This document shows, one piece after another, positions 1 to 9,644 of a stretch of DNA of 64,000 nucleotides (positions within the stretch are counted from its first letter, which is position 1; each line of letters opens with the position of its first letter). Both the position numbers and the translations under genes were made by a program. Source of the DNA: an uncultured Eubacteriales bacterium (lineage in GTDB: Bacteria > Bacillota > Clostridia > Christensenellales > DTU072); contig CASFAV010000009.1 of the NCBI GenBank assembly GCA_949292905.1, forward strand, positions 146,061 to 210,060. Direction: 5' to 3'. The notes under the pieces are model-generated. The model was given only the letters and a program-made list of their open reading frames with translations. It did not search any database and was not told the DNA's origin.

Positions 1-631
1 TGAGGGTCGCGGAATCGACGGTGACTTTTACGCCCATTTTCCAGTTAGGGTGCTTCAAGGCGTCCGTGGCGCGGGTACGCGCTATTTCTTCCGCGCTCAT
101 ATCGCGAAAAGCGCCGCCCGAAGCGGTAAGTATTATTTTTTCGACGCTTCCCGCGTCCTCTCCGAGCAAACATTGGAACGCCGCCGAATGTTCGGAATCC
201 ACCGGTATCACGGGTACGGATCTTTCCTTTGCCCTTTTGAGGAGCATTTTACCCGCCGCGACTATGCTTTCTTTATTCGCCGTTACGAGTTTGGCGCCCG
301 CCTCAACGGCGGCGAAAGAGGGTAACGTTCCGCCTATCCCGCCTATTCCGTTCACCACTATGTCGACGTTTTCGTAGGTTTCGGGCTTCGACAGTGCTTC
401 CGTGCCTTTGACGTGCGCGGCAGTGCCGTGAGCGCCGAAATTGTCGTCCGAAATAACGGTGACTTTTCTGTCGCGGAATCTGTCGTAAAGCTCCCTGCCT
501 CTACTCCTTGCGGAAAGCAAGACTATTTCCAGCCCCAATTCCTCGCCGTAACGGTCGAGAACGTCGAGTACGCTTCCGCCTATGGAGCCGCTTGCGCCGA
601 GCACGGCGACGCGCTTTACGTTACCGCTCAT
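1..631 (-). CDS. dxr: 1-deoxy-D-xylulose 5-phosphate reductoisomerase, 3' part outside window
   Basis: First committed enzyme of the MEP isoprenoid pathway: NADPH-dependent conversion of DXP to MEP in the cytoplasm. About 210 N-terminal residues are present; the rest runs off the left edge. Reading from the ATG at 631 I see the nucleotide-binding LGASGSIG motif near residue 9, LVTANKESIV, the metal/substrate motif PVDSEHSAAFQ, TASGGAFR and HPNWKMGVKVTVDSATL at the window edge. All are DXR hallmarks. The start codon overlaps the cdsA stop as ATGA, so the two are translationally coupled. The product supplies isoprenoid precursors that uppS, two genes upstream in the same operon, turns into the lipid carrier. 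Confidence 0.95.
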   Translation of the reverse strand, partial: MSGNVKRVAVLGASGSIGGSVLDVLDRYGEELGLEIVLLSARSRGRELYDRFRDRKVTVISDDNFGAHGTAAHVKGTEALSKPETYENVDIVVNGIGGIGGTLPSFAAVEAGAKLVTANKESIVAAGKMLLKRAKERSVPVIPVDSEHSAAFQCLLGEDAGSVEKIILTASGGAFRDMSAEEIARTRATDALKHPNWKMGVKVTVDSATL

Positions 632-1485
632 AACGGCAGGAACGCCATGACTATCGACATGAAGACCACGGCGAATATGATGCTGTCGAGCCTGTCGAGC
701 AGCCCGCCGTGGCTTCCCAAAAGGCGCGAAAAGTCTTTGATCTCGAGTTCGCGCTTGATACGCGAAGCGAACAGATCCCCCACCTCCGCAACCACCGCTA
801 TAGCGGTGCCTATAAGGCAATAGAAAAGAATGTAGGTGTCAGGGAACACTTCCGAAAATTTAACGGGAGCGTTCACGGGGAGCGGAGCCACTTCGAACAT
901 GGCGTAAACTATCATCGCGCCCGCGGCGCCGCCGATAAGTCCTATTATCGAACCGGCATAAGTCTTTTTGGGGCTTATGGTCGGGAAAATCTTGGGTCCC
1001 CCGATCGCGCTTCCCGCATAATAAGCTATCGCGTCGGAGAGCATCGCGGACGCGGCGGCGATAAGGAGCGGTATCATACCGTAAGCGGCGGTAAGCTGCA
1101 TCGCGAGGATTATCGGAGCTACGGGATAAAGTATGACGAAAGACGTCATAAGCATATCTTTCAGCGTAACTTTTTTATCAAAGATAAAAATGCAGAAAGC
1201 GAGCGCGAGGCATACCGCCATAAGCACGGCGAAACCGTCGTAACCCAAAAAAACGGTCATCGGGTAAGCCGCTACCACGGCGAGGCATACGGGGGTGAGT
1301 ATCACGCGATAACCTTTTGCCTTGACCGCGACTATCATTTCGTAAGCGGCGACGGCGAGCACCACTATAAGCAGAGCGTCGAAAAAGGGTTGCCCTTTCC
1401 CGCCCCACAGTCCCGTGAGGAAAATGAACCCCAGCAGAACGGCGAGCAATATGATGCCCGTTAAAGTTCTTTTCAATACTTTCAT
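628..1485 (-). CDS. cdsA: Phosphatidate cytidylyltransferase
   Basis: Makes CDP-diacylglycerol from phosphatidic acid and CTP, the branch point for membrane phospholipids. 285 residues with about eight hydrophobic segments. The C-terminal family signature is visible: S-KKTYAGS around residue 170, then SRIKRELEIKDFSRLLGSHG followed by GLLDRLDS, which holds the metal-binding and catalytic residues. It overlaps uppS upstream and dxr downstream by ATGA junctions, the standard order in Firmicutes. Length and signature are normal for the family. Confidence 0.95.
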   Translation of the reverse strand: MKVLKRTLTGIILLAVLLGFIFLTGLWGGKGQPFFDALLIVVLAVAAYEMIVAVKAKGYRVILTPVCLAVVAAYPMTVFLGYDGFAVLMAVCLALAFCIFIFDKKVTLKDMLMTSFVILYPVAPIILAMQLTAAYGMIPLLIAAASAMLSDAIAYYAGSAIGGPKIFPTISPKKTYAGSIIGLIGGAAGAMIVYAMFEVAPLPVNAPVKFSEVFPDTYILFYCLIGTAIAVVAEVGDLFASRIKRELEIKDFSRLLGSHGGLLDRLDSIIFAVVFMSIVMAFLPL

Positions 1486-2174
1486 CTCAGATCTCCGAAA
1501 TTTCGTTTGATTTTCTTATACTCTTTCACGAGGTCGTAAATATCTCCTTTGTCCGCGTCGGGGAAAAGCTTTTCGCTGAAAAAAAGCTCGGCGTAAGTGC
1601 ATCTGAACGGCAAAAATCCGCTCAAACGCCTGCAATTACCGTAACGGAGCACGGCGTCCACGGGTGGAAGGCTTGCCGAATACATATAAGGTTCCACTTC
1701 GGCAATGGTCGCTTCGGTATAATTGGCGTTGATGAGCTTCTGCTTGAATACGTAATTGAAAGCTTTGGTGACCTCTTCCATGCCGTTATAAGCGAAAACG
1801 AACGCCACCGTCATGCCGGTATTATTGATCGTAGCGGCGTTGGCGCGCGAAATGCAACTCATGAGCTCCGGCGTAAGACGGGCGTAATCTCCCACGAAAA
1901 ACAATTTGTAATTGCGTGCGATACTGACGGGAAGAAGCGTTTTTACGATATAATCCACGTAAACGGAAGACAGCGCGAGAATCAGACTGTCCCCGCGCTT
2001 GTAGTTTTCCATACTGGAAACGTAGAAAGATACGCAACCGATTTTCAGTTCGTCGGCGGCGTCGATGACGTCGCTCACGGCGCGCATACCGTAAAGATAG
2101 CCGTTAACGTGCGGTAATTTGCGCGCCGTAGCCCATCTGCCCCCGCCGTCCGGAATTACGGCAAGATGATCCAT
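1482..2174 (-). CDS. uppS: Undecaprenyl diphosphate synthase-like cis-prenyltransferase, divergent
   Basis: Position between frr and cdsA and the overall fold pattern point to UppS, which condenses FPP with IPP to make the C55 carrier for peptidoglycan. Seen in the protein (230 residues): the PDGGGRWA motif near the N terminus keeps the catalytic Asp, YVSSMENYKRG corresponds to FSSENWNRP, and TYAELFF keeps the metal-binding Glu. Several usually invariant positions differ: Asn of DGNGRWA is Gly, the GHxxG histidine is not in place, Trp of SSENW is Tyr, and the RTGGE loop that binds IPP pyrophosphate reads RYGNC. It is probably the working UppS by context, but reduced or altered activity, or a paralogue with another role, is possible. 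Confidence 0.8.
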   Translation of the reverse strand: MDHLAVIPDGGGRWATARKLPHVNGYLYGMRAVSDVIDAADELKIGCVSFYVSSMENYKRGDSLILALSSVYVDYIVKTLLPVSIARNYKLFFVGDYARLTPELMSCISRANAATINNTGMTVAFVFAYNGMEEVTKAFNYVFKQKLINANYTEATIAEVEPYMYSASLPPVDAVLRYGNCRRLSGFLPFRCTYAELFFSEKLFPDADKGDIYDLVKEYKKIKRNFGDLR

Positions 2175-2185
2175 CGCTACAGCCG

Positions 2186-2764
2186 TTAAACGGACATTAT
2201 CTCGGTTTCTTTGTCGGCGCAGATCTTATCGATATCGGATATCGCGGCGTTGACGGCTTTGTCTACGTCCTTCTCGAGCGCGAAAAGATCGTCCTCGGTA
2301 ACGACGGAATCCTTCTTATAGCCGCGCAGAAGATCTATTGCGTCCCTGCGGATATTGCGAACGGCAACCTTGGCGTTCTCGCCCGCCACTTTAACGTCTT
2401 TAACGAGCGATCTGCGGCGTTCCTCGGTAAGTTCGGGGAATACCATTCTCAATACCTTACCGTCGTTGGTGGGGAAAATGCCCACGTTAGCGGCGATGAC
2501 GGCTTTCTCGACCGCCTTGAGCGCGCTCTGATCCCAGACGTTGATGACGAGCATTCTCGCTTCGGGCACGGTGATGTTTGCCATTTGGTTGAGCGGGGTG
2601 TCCACGCCGTAATAAGGCACGGTCACTTTGTCGAGAATATGAGGATTGGCGCGACCCGCTCTCAAGGACTGCAGCTCGGTGCGAAGGTTGGAAATAGTCT
2701 TGGCGGTGCGCTCTTCGAGGTCGTCGAATACCATTGCGACTTCGGTTACTTCGTATTTGGACAT
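2186..2764 (-). CDS. frr: Ribosome recycling factor
   Basis: Splits post-termination ribosomes together with EF-G. 192 residues, full length, with the three-helix-bundle sequence pattern: SNLRTELQSLRAGRANPHIL near the N terminus, NVWDQSALKAVEKAI-type helix, and the signature LTEERRRSLVKDVK around residue 120. The start ATG follows AAGGAG at good spacing. A sigma-A promoter lies just upstream, so frr-uppS-cdsA-dxr can be transcribed apart from pyrH, tsf and rpsB. Confidence 0.95.
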   Translation of the reverse strand: MSKYEVTEVAMVFDDLEERTAKTISNLRTELQSLRAGRANPHILDKVTVPYYGVDTPLNQMANITVPEARMLVINVWDQSALKAVEKAVIAANVGIFPTNDGKVLRMVFPELTEERRRSLVKDVKVAGENAKVAVRNIRRDAIDLLRGYKKDSVVTEDDLFALEKDVDKAVNAAISDIDKICADKETEIMSV

Positions 2765-2802
2765 AATATCTCCTTAAAGTCGTCGTAAATTTTGATACGC
2801 CT

Positions 2803-2832
2803 ATTTTACCATAAATACGCCGCGCGTTTCAA
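2803..2832 (-). promoter_or_regulatory. Sigma-A-type promoter for frr-uppS-cdsA-dxr
   Basis: Minus strand TTGAAA, 18-base spacer, TAAAAT, ending about 38 bases before the frr start. Seen directly; activity is inferred. Confidence 0.65.
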
Positions 2833-3505
2833 GAGAATATATATAAAAATTAAATATAGCCTCAGAGCCGCCGCGCGCTCCCGCGAACGCCCCGACGGCA
2901 TTAAAACGGATATGTTACAAAAATCCGATAGCAAAACACCCGAATTTCCGAAAATAAGCACTATTCGGTAGCTATAGCTACATAAAATTTTACGCATTAT
3001 ATTAAATTCCGTAACAAAAATTTCGGTGCGGAACGCGCGGAATGCACCCTCATCAACCGTCGCCGAATACGGAGTGGAAACGAAATATGCCGCTTCCCTA
3101 TTGCTTGAACCGTCTGCGTCGCTCTGCCGCCGTAGTCCGAGCGCACGCCGAAAGCGCTCATTACAACGCCGTTTAAAGTAGCGCAGACTCCGTCCTCAGC
3201 GGCCGATTTACCCGCACGTGCACGTGCGGTTCTATAAACCGCTTCCGCGGTTTGTTTTTACGTCGGGTTTTTACGTTCGCAGGGAGCAGTTTACGCGGAT
3301 GATCCGAACGGTATTTCGGGAATGTTTTTACGCTCTCGGCGTTACGCGCCGCTTCTCGCACGAGCGTTGACTTATCGTATTTACGCGCGGAATTATGCGC
3401 TCTTTTTTCGCTTGAAGGCGCCGAGTTAAGGACGTCTCGACGCGCCTCCGCAGCGCTTCTTATACGGGTTTACCGATAATCGGTATGTCGCTCGCTTCGC
3501 CGCGA
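2833..3505. other. Long intergenic stretch without a convincing gene
   Basis: Between the frr promoter and the lipoprotein terminator I see no open frame with gene-like composition or a ribosome binding site; the short frames present give arginine-rich or patchy peptides. A small hairpin with a TTCC loop and following T-run sits at 3236-3253 (plus sense), and a self-complementary GCACGTGCACGTGC block at about 3214-3227. It may be a decayed gene inserted between pyrH and frr. Confidence 0.5.
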
Positions 3506-3526
3506 AAGGCGCTTCGGAAGCGCCTT
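3506..3526. repeat. Perfect inverted repeat downstream of the lipoprotein gene
   Basis: Ten-base arms (AAGGCGCTTC and complement) around a single base. It stands next to the terminator at 3533 and could act as a second stop or as a 3' stabiliser. It has an A-run on the plus side only. Confidence 0.5.
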
Positions 3527-3532
3527 AAAATA

Positions 3533-3553
3533 GCGCGCCCGTTTCGGGCGCGC
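3533..3553 (-). terminator. Intrinsic terminator of the lipoprotein gene
   Basis: Nine-base GC stem (GCGCGCCCG) with a three-base loop, followed on the minus strand by TATTTT, 31 bases after the stop codon. Confidence 0.65.
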
Positions 3554-3583
3554 GTACCGTATAATAAATACATATTCTCTGCG

Positions 3584-4345
3584 TTAGTCGTTTACCGCAC
3601 TCGAGAATCGTATCGTCCCCTCCCCTACCGTAACGGTAAAGGATATCGCCTCGGGCACGTCAAGTTCGCGGTTCAGAAAATCGTTCTCGCGGATAGCGTC
3701 GGGGTAATTGTCCTTGACTTCGAGCGTATTGCCGTTCACGCTGACGGAATAGCCGTTAAATTCGTAAAACTCCACGAGTTCGTCCACGGGGTTATCGGTG
3801 AATCTCAAATCGGCGTTATTCTCTATAGTACACGAAGCGTCGCTGTTTATCGTTACGCACTCGGCGTTAGGATCCGTCAAATGCCACGGGACCATAATAT
3901 AGGCGTTACTCTCTCCAAGCCACACCGCGCAAGAATATACAGTATACAAGCTCGTACCGTCGTCGTTTTTACCGCCATAACGTATGGCAACGGAGCGCCC
4001 GTATCGGTCGGAGAGCACTTTGCCCCATATATTTTCGCCGTGAACGACGTATTCCACACCGTCGTCGGCAACCTCGTCGAGCATGGCTTTAACGGAGTCG
4101 GCTGTGGCTTTATCGGTTTTGAAGTATGCGGCGTGTTTGGTATCCCCCAAAGGTCCTCCCTTTTTCGGATATCCGCTGTCGATATGCAGGTAAAAGAAAC
4201 CTTTTCTGAAAGTTAATACGGTCACGTAATCGTCCCGATTTGTCACTTTACTGCCGTCGCACGCCGTAAATATTAGCAGACATGCGCTCACGATAACTGT
4301 CGCGACAAGAAGTATTGCAGTTTTTCTATAATACGTTTTTTTCAT
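3584..4345 (-). CDS. Putative lipoprotein of unknown function
   Basis: I do not recognise the family. 253 residues from the ATG at 4345, chosen because AGAGGCGG precedes it and the protein then opens with a proper signal, MKKTYYRK followed by a hydrophobic run. Two cysteines could be lipidated, VSAC or FTAC, at the end of the signal. The mature part is soluble, rich in Asp, Tyr and beta-prone segments, with no motif I can name. It has its own sigma-A promoter and terminator, and it sits inside what is normally the continuous rpsB-tsf-pyrH-frr operon, so it is an insertion in that order. Confidence 0.75.
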   Translation of the reverse strand: MKKTYYRKTAILLVATVIVSACLLIFTACDGSKVTNRDDYVTVLTFRKGFFYLHIDSGYPKKGGPLGDTKHAAYFKTDKATADSVKAMLDEVADDGVEYVVHGENIWGKVLSDRYGRSVAIRYGGKNDDGTSLYTVYSCAVWLGESNAYIMVPWHLTDPNAECVTINSDASCTIENNADLRFTDNPVDELVEFYEFNGYSVSVNGNTLEVKDNYPDAIRENDFLNRELDVPEAISFTVTVGEGTIRFSSAVND

Positions 4346-4410
4346 AACCGCCTCTCGATATCGATATAACGACAACGGCTGACGCGTTTTGTTCGGAAAT
4401 ATACGGAAAA

Positions 4411-4439
4411 ATTATAACATATAAATCAAGTACCGTCAA
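4411..4439 (-). promoter_or_regulatory. Sigma-A promoter of the lipoprotein gene
   Basis: TTGACG, 17-base spacer, TATAAT on the minus strand; leader of about 60 bases. Confidence 0.75.
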
Positions 4440-4461
4440 TACGGTTGCCATAAACATGAAA

Positions 4462-4482
4462 GCGGCGGGCTATGCCCGCCGC
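4462..4482 (-). terminator. Hairpin after pyrH, probable terminator
   Basis: Nine-base perfect GC stem (GCGGCGGGC) with a three-base loop, 46 bases after the pyrH stop. The T-run that follows is weak (TTTC), so efficiency is uncertain. Confidence 0.5.
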
Positions 4483-4528
4483 ATCGCACGTTTAGAAACG
4501 CGTCGTATTCCGTAATTCTGTCTTAGGC

Positions 4529-5305
<777 letters not shown>

Positions 5306-5977
5306 TTATTTTTTCATGCTTGCGACAGCCGCATTGATCTCTTCTGCGAAATTATCGACTTTCTTCTCCAGCCCTTCGCCCATTTCGTAACGGGTGAAAC
5401 GACGAATGGAAACTTTCTCTCCGCATTTAGCGGTGGTTTCGACGACAAGCTGTTTGATCTGCATGGAAGGCTCTCTGACGTATGCCTGCTCGAGAAGCAC
5501 GTTCTCTTTGTAATAGGTTTCGATCTTGCCTTCGACGATCTTCTCTTTGACGGCGTCGGGTTTGGAAGCCATCTTCGGATCGTTGTTGATCTGCGCGAGA
5601 GCGATCTCTTTCTCGTGAGCGATCACTTCGGCGGGAACTTCTTCTTTGCTTACGTAAGTAGGTTTCGCCGCGGCGATCTGGAGAGCTACTTCGTGTACGA
5701 ACTGAAGGAAGCCTTCGCCTTTTGCAACGAAGTCGGTTTCGCAGTTGACTTCGACGAGTACGCCGACTTTGCCGCCCATGTGGATATAGGAATCGACTAC
5801 GCCCTGCGAAGCGATCCTGCCCGCTTTCTTTGCCGCGGTGGCGATGCCTTTCTCGCGGAGCCATTCGGTCGCTTTCTCGGCGTTACCGTCGGTAGCTTCG
5901 AGCGCTTTCTTGCAATCCATCATGCCCGCGCCGGTGCGCTGTCTTAATTCTTGTACGTCTTTAGCTGTGAATGCCAT
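5306..5977 (-). CDS. tsf: Elongation factor Ts
   Basis: Nucleotide exchange factor for EF-Tu. 223 residues. The UBA-like N terminus carries VQELRQRTGAGMMDCKKAL, and VEVNCETDFVAK marks the core exchange domain with the TDFV motif that contacts EF-Tu. It is at the short end for the family, as in many Firmicutes that lack part of the second core domain. It follows rpsB by about 30 bases and ends in a strong terminator. Confidence 0.96.
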   Translation of the reverse strand: MAFTAKDVQELRQRTGAGMMDCKKALEATDGNAEKATEWLREKGIATAAKKAGRIASQGVVDSYIHMGGKVGVLVEVNCETDFVAKGEGFLQFVHEVALQIAAAKPTYVSKEEVPAEVIAHEKEIALAQINNDPKMASKPDAVKEKIVEGKIETYYKENVLLEQAYVREPSMQIKQLVVETTAKCGEKVSIRRFTRYEMGEGLEKKVDNFAEEINAAVASMKK

Positions 5978-6007
5978 ATACTTTACCTCTCCTGATTTTC
6001 CTATTGA

Positions 6008-6778
6008 TTATGCGTCGGCGCCTTCTTCGGCGGTGGCGGTCTCTTCCGCTTCTGCCGCTTCTACGGGCTCCGCGTCTTTATCGCTTACGTATTCGGCGCC
6101 TTCTTTGGCGGCTATAACGGCGTCTGCCATGATGCTTGCGATGAGCTTGACGGCACGGATAGCGTCGTCGTTGCCGGGGATCACGTAATCGACGAGCTCG
6201 GGATCGCAGTTGGTGTCTACGAGGCCTACGATCGGGATACCGAGCGCGCGGGCTTCTTTGACCGCGATGTGCTCGATCTTAAGGTCCACTACGAACAGCG
6301 CGCCGGGAAGAGTACGCATGTTCTTGATACCGCCGAGGTTCTTCTCGAGAGTGTCGCGTTCGGCTTTGAGCTTGATGACTTCCTTCTTGGGAAGAAGCTC
6401 GAATTCGCCGATGGCTTCCATCTGATTGAGCTTGTTGAGTTTGTCGATACGGGTGCGGATGGTCTGGAAATTGGTAAGCGTGCCGCCCAACCATCTCTGG
6501 TTCATATAGAACATGCCGCAACGTTCCGCTTCGGACTGTATGGCGTCCTGCGCCTGCTTCTTCTTACCGACGAAAAGTACGCTCTTGCCTTCGGATACCG
6601 TCTTGTGTATGAACTTATAGGCTTCCTCTATAAGATCGACGGTGAGCTGAAGATCGATGATATGGATCTCGTTCCTGGCGTCATAGATGTATTTCGCCAT
6701 TTTGGGGTTCCATTTTTTGGTCTGGTGTCCGAAGTGGACGCCCGCTTCGAGAAGCTGCTTCATTGTGACAACTGCCAT
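6008..6778 (-). CDS. rpsB: 30S ribosomal protein S2
   Basis: 256 residues. N-terminal [20 protein letters not shown] and the [35 protein letters not shown] and [20 protein letters not shown] blocks are characteristic of S2. The last 30 residues are an acidic, alanine-rich tail of the kind seen in Clostridia. AGGAGG precedes the ATG. Long leader of about 100 bases with its own promoter. Confidence 0.97.
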   Translation of the reverse strand: MAVVTMKQLLEAGVHFGHQTKKWNPKMAKYIYDARNEIHIIDLQLTVDLIEEAYKFIHKTVSEGKSVLFVGKKKQAQDAIQSEAERCGMFYMNQRWLGGTLTNFQTIRTRIDKLNKLNQMEAIGEFELLPKKEVIKLKAERDTLEKNLGGIKNMRTLPGALFVVDLKIEHIAVKEARALGIPIVGLVDTNCDPELVDYVIPGNDDAIRAVKLIASIMADAVIAAKEGAEYVSDKDAEPVEAAEAEETATAEEGADA

Positions 6779-6876
6779 TTGTAAATCCTCCTGTGTTTTT
6801 ATTCCTCCCCGCGTTTCTTCGCGTAGAGCGACCTTATAGGCAACCGCTCCGCGCTCCGCACGGGTGCGTTATGGCG
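6779..6876 (-). promoter_or_regulatory. Long rpsB leader
   Basis: About 100 transcribed bases lie between the inferred start near 6876 and the rpsB ATG. They contain short GC-rich complementary stretches (for example CGCG-AAGAAA-CGCG) and are longer than other leaders here. Autoregulation by S2 is known for other bacteria; here it is only a possibility. Confidence 0.35.
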
Positions 6877-6882
6877 TATGAT

Positions 6883-6912
6883 ATGATAGCATACCGGAAG
6901 TATATTTTGCAA
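6883..6912 (-). promoter_or_regulatory. Sigma-A-type promoter of rpsB-tsf
   Basis: TTGCAA, 18-base spacer, TATCAT on the minus strand. Confidence 0.6.
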
Positions 6913-6981
6913 ATACTTTCGGGCTAAATATTTTATATTTTTAATATAAATGCGATACGATGGCGGCGCGCACGCAAAATG

Positions 6982-8460
6982 TCACCATCGGTAGCCGCTC
7001 TTACCTTTCCTGCGACGGCGTTTTGCGGCTTCGATATCCTTCTTGTCGTTGTAATAACTCACCTTGGAAGCTATCAGAAGCAATATAAAGAACAATACTA
7101 CCGCTCCCACCACTATGAGCCAGACTATGAGCGTTTGGGAGTCGCGGTAAATTATAACGGTACCTTCCGCGGCATAGGCGTTGAATTTGAGAGTGCCGTT
7201 GGCGTATTCGTAATTGGTTATCTTGGTAACGCCGCCATGCGAGTCCATGAATACGATGAAATATTCTTTGGAAGAATCGAGAGTAACGTTATGGAAAGTG
7301 AGGGTAGCGTATTCTATCCTGCCTTCCTCGCCCTCTTTGAGCGAATCCTGACGCATACCGCCGCTCACGGCGCTTATCGCGAAAATATGCTCCGGAGTCG
7401 CCATGAAATTAGCCATACGGTATTTGTTGACGGTGTCGTCGATATTCTTTCCTTCCTCTCCGTCGGGATCTACGACTCTTCCGGTATAAGAGGTGCCGGG
7501 AGCGAATACGCCTGAAAAATCTATGGTCACGGCAGAAGCTTCGATCCCGCCGGAAGCGGTACGCGAATTGATGGTAAGGCTACCCTGCTCGTAAGTAAAA
7601 TCGTAATTATCCGCTTTGCCGCCTGAAGGCATTACGGTATGCACGCCCACTTCGGTCGCAGAAGTGCGCACTACGGGCATTTCTTCTATCACGGAAACGT
7701 TCTCGTTATTAACGAATCCGCTTACGGTCACGGTAAGCTCGGGCTCTCTGCCCTCCGTGACCGACACGTCGTCCGCTTTGGCGACGAGAGTGCGCTTGGT
7801 GATCGTGAGCGTCTTGTTGCCGTTAAGGTCGGTGACCGTGCCCACTTTGTAATTGGGGTTGTCAAGCGCAAAGGTCATGTCGTAGGTGTCAGCTGCGACG
7901 GGGCGCTCGCCTGCGGCGAGCGTGTGGAAAGAACCGGTATAGGTAACTATGACGTTGACGGAATTCTCGTCTCCTATGCAAATGCCGAGCGGCGAAACGT
8001 TACGCGAAAAACTCGCGCCGTTATAGGTGTAAGATGCGGAGCCGCTGACTTCTATTTCGAGCGGCTTTGGGGAAATGACGTACTCGTATTCGGCATAAGT
8101 ACCTTCGCCGGATGCGCCGTTCACGCTCACGACGGCAGAATAAACGCCGGCTTTGACGGGAGCGATAGTGCTTCCCAAGGCGTAATCTTCGAGTTCCGCA
8201 CAGGTATAAGTGACGGTATAAGCGTCGGAAGAAAGTATCGCGCCGTTCTGCTTGACGGTGACGGGAAGCGGTTGTTGCGCCGCGCTATAAGGGACGTCGA
8301 GTTTGCTGTGATCCGCTTCGAAAGAGTATTCGCCTTCCGCATTCGCCGTAAAAGCTTTCGGAGCGGCGAATTCGGCGAATAAAAACGCGCAACACAATAT
8401 CGCGACGAGCGCCGCCGCGACGGAAACGATTATCCCTACCGATCTTACTGACGAGTTCAT
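6982..8460 (-). CDS. Membrane-anchored surface protein with MBG-type repeats
   Basis: About 492 residues: signal segment (residues 5-35), a long beta-rich extracellular part and one C-terminal membrane helix (TLIVWLIVVGAVVLFFILLL) followed by a basic cytoplasmic tail (KRRRRKGK). At least two repeats resemble MBG/YDG domains: each ends with a phrase like GNKTLTITKRTL or QGSLTINSRT and contains a Tyr-rich core (PNYKVGTV, ADNYDFTYE). Such domains occur in adhesins; no ligand can be inferred. Several ATGs are possible; I chose 8460 because a promoter-like -10 lies eight bases upstream and no Shine-Dalgarno exists for any of them. Confidence 0.75.
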   Translation of the reverse strand: MNSSVRSVGIIVSVAAALVAILCCAFLFAEFAAPKAFTANAEGEYSFEADHSKLDVPYSAAQQPLPVTVKQNGAILSSDAYTVTYTCAELEDYALGSTIAPVKAGVYSAVVSVNGASGEGTYAEYEYVISPKPLEIEVSGSASYTYNGASFSRNVSPLGICIGDENSVNVIVTYTGSFHTLAAGERPVAADTYDMTFALDNPNYKVGTVTDLNGNKTLTITKRTLVAKADDVSVTEGREPELTVTVSGFVNNENVSVIEEMPVVRTSATEVGVHTVMPSGGKADNYDFTYEQGSLTINSRTASGGIEASAVTIDFSGVFAPGTSYTGRVVDPDGEEGKNIDDTVNKYRMANFMATPEHIFAISAVSGGMRQDSLKEGEEGRIEYATLTFHNVTLDSSKEYFIVFMDSHGGVTKITNYEYANGTLKFNAYAAEGTVIIYRDSQTLIVWLIVVGAVVLFFILLLIASKVSYYNDKKDIEAAKRRRRKGKSGYRW

Positions 8461-8468
8461 ACACATAT

Positions 8469-8497
8469 ACGATAACACATACCGCGCGCGTTTTCAA
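8469..8497 (-). promoter_or_regulatory. Possible promoter of the MBG-repeat gene
   Basis: TTGAAA, 17-base spacer, TATCGT, ending eight bases from the ATG at 8460; would give an almost leaderless mRNA. Confidence 0.4.
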
Positions 8498-8589
8498 GGG
8501 GGAAATGCGCCGTTACGCCTAAAAAAATTATTTCCTGACGTGCGACGCGCATACGCGAAAGGCGAATTTGCGTTACTGATTCCCGAGCG

Positions 8590-9249
8590 CTACTCAACTC
8601 TTACGCCGACTATGGTCACGAGAGGATAAGGGAAAGTATTGAAACCGCTTCCCGCGTTCACGTAAGCGCTTTCGCCGAGCGCGGCGATATTTTTAAGACT
8701 TTCCTCGTCCGAGGCTTTGCCGAAAGCGGCGTATTCGCCGTCCCAGCTCGGATAGCTTCCCACGCAGATAAAGAATTGCGAAGTTGCGGAATCGGGATCG
8801 GAAGTGCGCGCCATGGAGATAACGCCCGCTTCGTGAGCTATATCGTTGGCAGTCCAGCCGTTGGAAGCGAATTCGCCTTTAATGGGCGCGGGTTCGCCTT
8901 CGGGGTATTCGAGCGAAAGCCCTTTGTCGGTCTCGATTATCTTATAGCCGCCTCCCTGGATACAGCCTCCCGGCACCACCCTGTGGAAGGCGAGTCCGTC
9001 GTAGAAGCCCGAATTGGCAAGCTTGGTGAAATTCTCCACCGTGATCGGCGCTTTGTCGGGATAAAGCTCTATGCGCACGTTAAGAGACTCGCCGTTCTGC
9101 GCTTTGATAACGAAAGTCGTTACGGGATTTTTATTCATATCCTCTTTCTCCTTTTCTTTACAGCCGAAAGCGGTCGCGGCGATCAATATTACCGTCGCGA
9201 TAAGCAATACGGTCGCCGCTATGCGGCGCGCGAGATCATTCTTCCTCAC
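8590..9249 (-). CDS. Cyclophilin-type peptidyl-prolyl isomerase, lipoprotein
   Basis: Catalyses proline cis-trans isomerisation, here probably outside the membrane. 219 residues: signal peptide ending in the lipobox-like AFGC at about residue 30, a charged linker, then a cyclophilin domain. Visible active-site elements are FHRVVPGGCIQGGG (FHRVI-FMIQGGD type, with the catalytic Arg), SMARTSDPDSATSQFFICV and the late YAAFGKAS. Starts with GTG inside the last codons of the DUF1292 gene (14-base overlap). A role in folding secreted proteins is inferred. Confidence 0.9.
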   Translation of the reverse strand: MRKNDLARRIAATVLLIATVILIAATAFGCKEKEKEDMNKNPVTTFVIKAQNGESLNVRIELYPDKAPITVENFTKLANSGFYDGLAFHRVVPGGCIQGGGYKIIETDKGLSLEYPEGEPAPIKGEFASNGWTANDIAHEAGVISMARTSDPDSATSQFFICVGSYPSWDGEYAAFGKASDEESLKNIAALGESAYVNAGSGFNTFPYPLVTIVGVRVE

Positions 9250-9589
9250 TGCCGTCGCAATGCACGCCGTAGCGCTTGAAGTACTCGTCGTCGAATGCCG
9301 CGAAAGCCGCTTCTATCTCTTCGTCGTCCTCCACGGGCAGGAAACGTTCGTTTCCGTCGTCGTCCCACTGCACTTCGTTGATGAGCAGATCCCCTTCGTC
9401 GAAGCCTTCGATAGTTTCCACGGGTTCGAGATAAGCGTAAGTTTTATCGCCCACTTCGAGCATCGCGAGCAGCGAAAATTCCGCTTCTTCTCCCGTTTCC
9501 TCGTTCACGAGTACGATAACTTCTTCTTCCTCTTCGAGATCTTCTATCTCTTCGGGTTTAAGGTTCTTGTCTTTTTCTTTTTCGCTCAT
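9236..9589 (-). CDS. DUF1292 family protein
   Basis: 117 residues, very acidic. A charged leader (EEIEDLEEEEEVIVLV) precedes the DUF1292 core: NEETGEEAEFSLLAMLEVGD-KTYAYLEPVE. The family has no firm function, but it is commonly encoded next to ruvX in Firmicutes, as here. AAAGGAG precedes the ATG. It overlaps the cyclophilin gene downstream. Confidence 0.88.
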   Translation of the reverse strand: MSEKEKDKNLKPEEIEDLEEEEEVIVLVNEETGEEAEFSLLAMLEVGDKTYAYLEPVETIEGFDEGDLLINEVQWDDDGNERFLPVEDDEEIEAAFAAFDDEYFKRYGVHCDGSEEE

Positions 9590-9644
9590 GTCGGGTTCTC
9601 CTTTAATTGCGATGAATTATATTTATATCGGTTCGATATCGATT

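Noticed and set aside
2806..2997. Short minus-strand frame upstream of frr.
   Set aside because: Patchy composition, overlaps the frr promoter and has no ribosome site.
3173..3361. Arg/Pro-rich 62-residue minus-strand frame in the frr-lipoprotein gap.
   Set aside because: No ribosome site and no recognisable pattern; not distinguishable from chance.
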